13,108 nt of DNA, taken from Candidatus Magasanikiibacteriota bacterium (GTDB taxonomy: Bacteria > Patescibacteriota > Patescibacteriia > Magasanikbacterales > UBA922). Made by a program: the position numbers and the translations under genes. Below, piece by piece: positions 10,685-13,108 of this stretch (its first letter is position 1; each line of letters begins with the position of its first letter). Below the pieces are notes generated by a model, which searched no databases, was not told the DNA's origin, and saw only the letters and a program-made list of their open reading frames with translations. The stretch covers positions 1 to 13,108 of the forward strand of contig JAHFIE010000031.1 of NCBI GenBank assembly GCA_023246565.1. The letters are read 5' to 3'.

Positions 10685-11230
10685 TTAGATTTTTTTCACT
10701 TGCAGGGCATCAAGTTCTACCGGTGTCTCTCGACCGAACATGTTTACCAGAACTTTAATTTTACCGCGAGATTCATCCACGGCACTTACCTTACCTTCAA
10801 AATTTTTAAACGGACCATCCACAATTTTGACCGGGTCATTGATAGATACATCAATTTTGTGCGTGGGAGCTTCTACGGTCATGCGACTCATGAGAGAAGA
10901 CATTTCTTTTTCATCAATCGGTGTTGGTACGGTTCCAGAGCCAACAAAGCCGGTGACATTCGGAGTATTGCGGACAACATACCAAGAGTCATCAGTTACT
11001 TGCATCTTAACGAGAACATACCCGGGAAAAATTTTTTCTTCAATCACCAAGCGTTTACCGCCTTTGATTTTAATTTTCTTTTCTTTTGGGACAAGAACCT
11101 CGGCAATTTTGTCCTGCATGTCAAACGACTCAATTCTTTGTTCCAAATTGCGTTTAACATTTTCTTCATAACCACTGTACGTGTGAATAACGTACCAGCG
11201 CATGCCTAAATTGGGATTCTGTTTGGACAT
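10685..11230 (-). CDS. nusG: Transcription elongation/termination factor NusG
   Basis: Binds RNA polymerase and couples it to Rho or the ribosome. From the ATG at 11230 (MSKQNPNLG) it is 181 residues. The NGN domain is seen from MRWYVIHTYSGYEENVKRNL through EKIFPGYVLVKM and WYVVRNTPNVTGFVG; the C-terminal KOW domain is visible in DPVKIVDGPFKNFEGKVSAV and ends FGRETPVELDALQVKKI. The frame opens with a TTG at 11236 two codons earlier; the ATG is preferred. It begins 15 bases after secE, and rplK follows. There is no unusual insert in the NGN domain. Confidence 0.96.
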   Translation of the reverse strand: MSKQNPNLGMRWYVIHTYSGYEENVKRNLEQRIESFDMQDKIAEVLVPKEKKIKIKGGKRLVIEEKIFPGYVLVKMQVTDDSWYVVRNTPNVTGFVGSGTVPTPIDEKEMSSLMSRMTVEAPTHKIDVSINDPVKIVDGPFKNFEGKVSAVDESRGKIKVLVNMFGRETPVELDALQVKKI

Positions 11231-11245
11231 AGCCAAAGATGACGA

Positions 11246-11437
11246 TTATTGAATGAGTGTGTCTAAACCCTTTGATAAGACATAATCAAGAACAGCAAAA
11301 AATACTGCGATACCCACACTGAGGGCGAATACGGCTATGGTATAATTAGTTGTCTGCTTTCGACTTAACCACTGAACTTTCTTGAGTTCAGCCAGAGATT
11401 CAGTAAAATAATCAGTAAGTTTTTTCAAAAAAGACAT
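11246..11437 (-). CDS. secE: Preprotein translocase subunit SecE
   Basis: A 63-residue single-span form of SecE, the clamp around SecY in the Sec channel. An amphipathic helix (SLAELKKVQWLSRKQTTNYT, residues 14-33, containing the conserved ELKKV-WP/S--Q motif) precedes one transmembrane helix (about 34-56, TIAVFALSVGIAVFFAVLDYVL). It is the first gene of the secE-nusG-rplK unit and has a strong promoter about 45 bases upstream. A GC-rich hairpin with a T-run lies in its short leader. The ATG at 11437 has no SD. Confidence 0.93.
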   Translation of the reverse strand: MSFLKKLTDYFTESLAELKKVQWLSRKQTTNYTIAVFALSVGIAVFFAVLDYVLSKGLDTLIQ

Positions 11438-11449
11438 ACAAGTATTTAA

Positions 11450-11469
11450 AAACGGCCTACGGCCGGTTT
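11450..11469 (-). promoter_or_regulatory. Terminator-like hairpin in the secE leader
   Basis: On the minus strand CGGCC-GTA-GGCCG followed by TTTTTA, 12 bases before the secE ATG. With transcription starting near 11473 the leader is only about 36 bases, so most of it is this hairpin. It could be an attenuator for secE-nusG-rplK. Confidence 0.5.
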
Positions 11470-11479
11470 ATTGATTAAG

Positions 11480-11508
11480 AGTATATACAAAAGATGGGTA
11501 TTTGTCAA
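11480..11508 (-). promoter_or_regulatory. Promoter of secE-nusG-rplK
   Basis: A perfect TTGACA (11503-11508), a 17-base spacer and TATACT (11480-11485) on the minus strand. Its -35 box is only 3 bases from the -35 of the divergent LysM-lipoprotein promoter. Confidence 0.85.
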
Positions 11509-11511
11509 GCA

Positions 11512-11540
11512 TTGACAAAAGTGGATAAATATGGTAGTCT
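11512..11540 (+). promoter_or_regulatory. Promoter of the LysM lipoprotein gene
   Basis: A perfect TTGACA (11512-11517), a 17-base spacer and TAGTCT (11535-11540), the latter only a partial match. It would give a leader of about 70 bases that contains a small hairpin (CGGC...GCCG, 11592-11606) just before the SD. It is back-to-back with the secE promoter. Confidence 0.5.
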
Positions 11541-11618
11541 AAAGAGCTTTTTGAGCGGTTTTTGACCCAGTACACGGTGCGGGGTTAGAGACGGCTGAAA
11601 AAGGCCGATTGGAGGATT

Positions 11619-11927
11619 ATGCGACGGGTTTTTTCCATCGCTTTCTTCGTCGGCATGATGCTGACGACTGGTTGCCAGGAGGCAACATGGTTCGAGGATC
11701 AAGAGGTTCGTCCTGGGGAGTGGCGGGTGATTGAGACGGTCCGGGCTATGCCCGGGGACTCTCTCTGGAAGATCACCCGAGATTTCCAGACCAACGGGGC
11801 GACTCTGCCCCACACCCTTGCCTGTAACACGGGCAAGTTTCCGGGCAAGGTCGTCCACATCGGCGACCGTGTCCAGGTGTGTGGTCCGCCTCGAGCCTCG
11901 ACCGCGTCGGCCGTGACGCGTCAATGA
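11619..11927 (+). CDS. Small LysM-domain lipoprotein
   Basis: A 102-residue protein with an N-terminal lipoprotein signal (MRRVFSIAFFVGMMLTTGC, Cys19 as lipidated residue; the -3 position is Thr instead of the usual Leu) and a LysM domain from about 44 to 88 (MPGDSLWKITRDF through GKVVHIGDRVQVC). LysM binds N-acetylglucosamine-containing glycans, so a peptidoglycan-anchored surface role is likely. The gene has a promoter, an SD (GGAGGA at 11611-11616, close to the ATG) and a terminator. It is about 61% GC by my count, against about 32% in a 60-base sample of the glycosyltransferase next to it, which suggests recent transfer. A 139-codon open frame on the opposite strand is a composition artefact. 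Confidence 0.8.
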   Translation: MRRVFSIAFFVGMMLTTGCQEATWFEDQEVRPGEWRVIETVRAMPGDSLWKITRDFQTNGATLPHTLACNTGKFPGKVVHIGDRVQVCGPPRASTASAVTRQ

Positions 11928-11955
11928 AAACTACGGGGACCGACGGCCCGGCCCC

Positions 11956-11998
11956 CCCAATCCATTGTACAAAGGAGAATAGTGGATTGGGTTTGTCT
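11956..11998 (+). terminator. Terminator of the LysM lipoprotein gene
   Basis: CCCAATCCA (11956-11964) pairs perfectly with TGGATTGGG (11983-11991), followed by TTTGTCTTT. It begins 29 bases after the stop codon. Confidence 0.75.
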
Positions 11999-12021
11999 TT
12001 AAAGGATTAATTTTGTAAACT
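11993..12021 (+). promoter_or_regulatory. Possible promoter of the glycosyltransferase gene
   Basis: TTGTCT (11993-11998), a 17-base spacer and TAAACT (12016-12021) with TG in the extended -10 position. It is weak and partly overlaps the preceding terminator's T-run. Confidence 0.35.
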
Positions 12022-12049
12022 GGTGTGAAGATTATCTACCAGTTTTTTT
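12017..12049 (+). terminator. Hairpin with T-run directly before the glycosyltransferase
   Basis: AAACTGGT (12017-12024) pairs with ACCAGTTT (12038-12045), followed by more T to 12049, ending 2 bases before the ATG at 12052. It reads as an intrinsic terminator, possibly a second stop for the LysM transcript. It covers the alternative GTG start at 12025. Confidence 0.6.
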
Positions 12050-12051
12050 GT

Positions 12052-12921
12052 ATGAAAAATTATCCAATGTTTTCCTTCATTATGCCCACGTATAATCGTG
12101 CTTGGGCTTTGGAAAATACCGTGTCTAAAATTATAGAACAGAAAAATTGCCCTGACTGGGAATGTATTATTGTTGATGATGGTTCAGATGATACTACTCA
12201 AGAACTTATACAAAAAATTCAAGAAAAAAATAATAAGATTCAATATATTTTCCAAAAAAATGCTGGGCCAGCCACAGCTCGACAGCACGGATTGTCTTTC
12301 GCACAAGGGGAATGGATCGTTTACGTTGATAGCGATGATGCATTATTTCCTGATTTTTTAAATAAAGTATGTACATTTTTTACTGAACATCCTGCGGTTT
12401 ATTTTGGTATGGTCAATATGGAACGGGAAATTGTTTTGCATGATTCCAATCATCAAATACTGGCCACGAAAAAAGAGCCGGCTACTGAAAAAAATCCGAA
12501 TCAAATCATGTTACGGGATTATGCACATTGGAATATAAAACCGTGTGGGACAGGGATTTTTCATCGTCGAAATTATATTACTCCAGAAATTAACTGGGAT
12601 CCTTCATTTCGATTGTTAGAAGACATTGATTTTTTACTACAGTTTGGTGCAATCTATCCTGATAATTTTGGTTTTATCCCAGAAAAATTATTTTATCAAG
12701 GACAAATTTTTGGTTGTGGAGGGGTTTGTTCCGGAGCTAGCTATGAAGACTGGGCTGATTATTTTGAAAAATTGTATAGGAAACATGAAAATAGTCCACT
12801 CATGAACGGCCAGGAATGGTATCCTACGAAAGTTAATAACTATCGTATAAAACAAAAACAATTTGAGGCTGGTTTATTACCAGCCCCAGCTCATCGTCAT
12901 TTTCCCGAATATTTCAATTGA
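12052..12921 (+). CDS. Family 2 glycosyltransferase (GT-A fold)
   Basis: A cytoplasmic or membrane-associated sugar transferase of the GT2 family, 289 residues from the ATG at 12052. The N-terminal GT-A domain shows FIMPTYNRAW (9-18), IIVDDGSDD (39-47, nucleotide-sugar binding), AGPATARQHG (71-80) and the DXD motif in YVDSDD (91-96). LLEDIDFLLQFG (188-199) supplies the ED pair that usually contains the catalytic base. There is no obvious transmembrane segment. A GTG at 12025 would add MKIIYQFFC, but it lies inside a terminator hairpin. The acceptor is unknown; cell-surface glycan or lipid-linked sugar assembly is likely from family. It is AT-rich, unlike the LysM gene before it, and converges on gyrB with 7 bases between. 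Confidence 0.9.
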   Translation: MKNYPMFSFIMPTYNRAWALENTVSKIIEQKNCPDWECIIVDDGSDDTTQELIQKIQEKNNKIQYIFQKNAGPATARQHGLSFAQGEWIVYVDSDDALFPDFLNKVCTFFTEHPAVYFGMVNMEREIVLHDSNHQILATKKEPATEKNPNQIMLRDYAHWNIKPCGTGIFHRRNYITPEINWDPSFRLLEDIDFLLQFGAIYPDNFGFIPEKLFYQGQIFGCGGVCSGASYEDWADYFEKLYRKHENSPLMNGQEWYPTKVNNYRIKQKQFEAGLLPAPAHRHFPEYFN

Positions 12922-12928
12922 AGTAATA

Positions 12929-13108
12929 CTACACATCCAAATTCTTAACATTTTTTGCATGCGTTTGGATGAATTTTTTGCGCGGAGCGACTTCAGAACC
13001 CATAAGAATGTCAAAGACTTGATTGGCACGTTCCGCGTCTTCGACCGTGACTTGTTTCATGATACGGTTTGCCGGATCCATGGTTGTTTCCCAAAGTTGT
13101 TCTGGATT
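12929..13108 (-). CDS. gyrB: DNA gyrase subunit B, 3' end only
   Basis: The last 59 residues of GyrB plus the TAG stop, running in from the right edge. The sequence NPEQLWETTMDPANRIMKQV is the conserved TOPRIM-adjacent block, followed by an EDAERANQVFDILMGSEVAP block, RKKFIQTHA and a terminal KNLDV, matching the family's C-terminal NLDI/V. The subunit hydrolyses ATP to drive DNA supercoiling. ParE shares this region, so ParE is the alternative, but the ending is gyrase-like. It converges with the glycosyltransferase gene with no terminator between. Confidence 0.92.
   Translation of the reverse strand, partial: NPEQLWETTMDPANRIMKQVTVEDAERANQVFDILMGSEVAPRKKFIQTHAKNVKNLDV

Noticed and set aside
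10700..11209. Long plus-strand open frames (up to 169 codons) over nusG, and a 155-codon one over rplK
   Set aside because: They are antisense to well-recognised ribosomal and transcription genes, have no RBS or family similarity, and arise from codon bias.
11541..11618. tRNA-Trp upstream of secE, as in many bacteria
   Set aside because: No cloverleaf or T-loop (GTTCGA) motif was found; the stretch is the leader of the LysM gene with a small hairpin.
11505..11924. 139-codon minus-strand open frame across the LysM gene
   Set aside because: It is Arg/Pro/His-rich as expected for the reverse of a GC-rich gene and covers both divergent promoters. The plus-strand frame has a signal peptide, LysM domain, SD and terminator.

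Overview
The window looks like a piece of a small, AT-rich bacterial genome, most likely a member of the Patescibacteria (Candidate Phyla Radiation). This is inferred from tight gene packing, short single-domain housekeeping proteins, almost no Shine-Dalgarno (SD) sequences in front of the minus-strand genes, an unusual gene order around rplK/rplA, and several copies of a short palindromic intergenic repeat. TGA behaves as a normal stop throughout. No rRNA, tRNA or CRISPR array was found.

Left part (1-6558, all minus strand). Reading in the direction of transcription: a promoter at about 6600-6627, then a three-part protein that joins an unknown N-terminal region, a phosphohistidine swivelling domain of the PEP-utilising enzymes and a dCMP deaminase. 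A P-loop nucleotide kinase follows, then a frameshifted GIY-YIG nuclease gene, dut (dUTPase), thyA, dfr (dihydrofolate reductase), tmk and a six-helix membrane protein. A long perfect hairpin closes this set before the 5' end of gatB. Together these encode almost the whole route to dTTP: dCMP or dUTP to dUMP, dUMP to dTMP with folate recycling, and dTMP to dTDP. The fused deaminase is the most unusual protein in the window.

Middle (6688-7045, plus strand). A small basic zinc-ribbon gene has its own promoter, strong SD and layered terminator. It is GC-richer than its neighbours.

Right part (7050-11437, minus strand). secE-nusG-rplK are in their usual order, but rplA is separated from rplK by a two-gene unit (a D-2-hydroxyacid dehydrogenase and a bile-acid/Na+ symporter-family membrane protein, overlapping by 4 bases). 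rplA has its own consensus promoter and a leader hairpin that may be an L1 binding site. An inverted pair of the palindromic repeat lies in the gap downstream of rplK.

Far right (11512-13108). Divergent from secE is a second GC-rich plus-strand gene, a small LysM lipoprotein with its own promoter, SD and terminator. It is followed by a family 2 glycosyltransferase, which converges on the 3' end of gyrB (minus strand).

Main points for a second look: the PEP-swivel/dCMP-deaminase fusion, the repeat-flanked broken GIY-YIG gene, the palindromic repeat family (one copy supplies the C-terminus of a kinase), a 144-base inverted-repeat element between thyA and dfr, the detached rplA with its leader, and the two GC-rich SD-led plus-strand genes.
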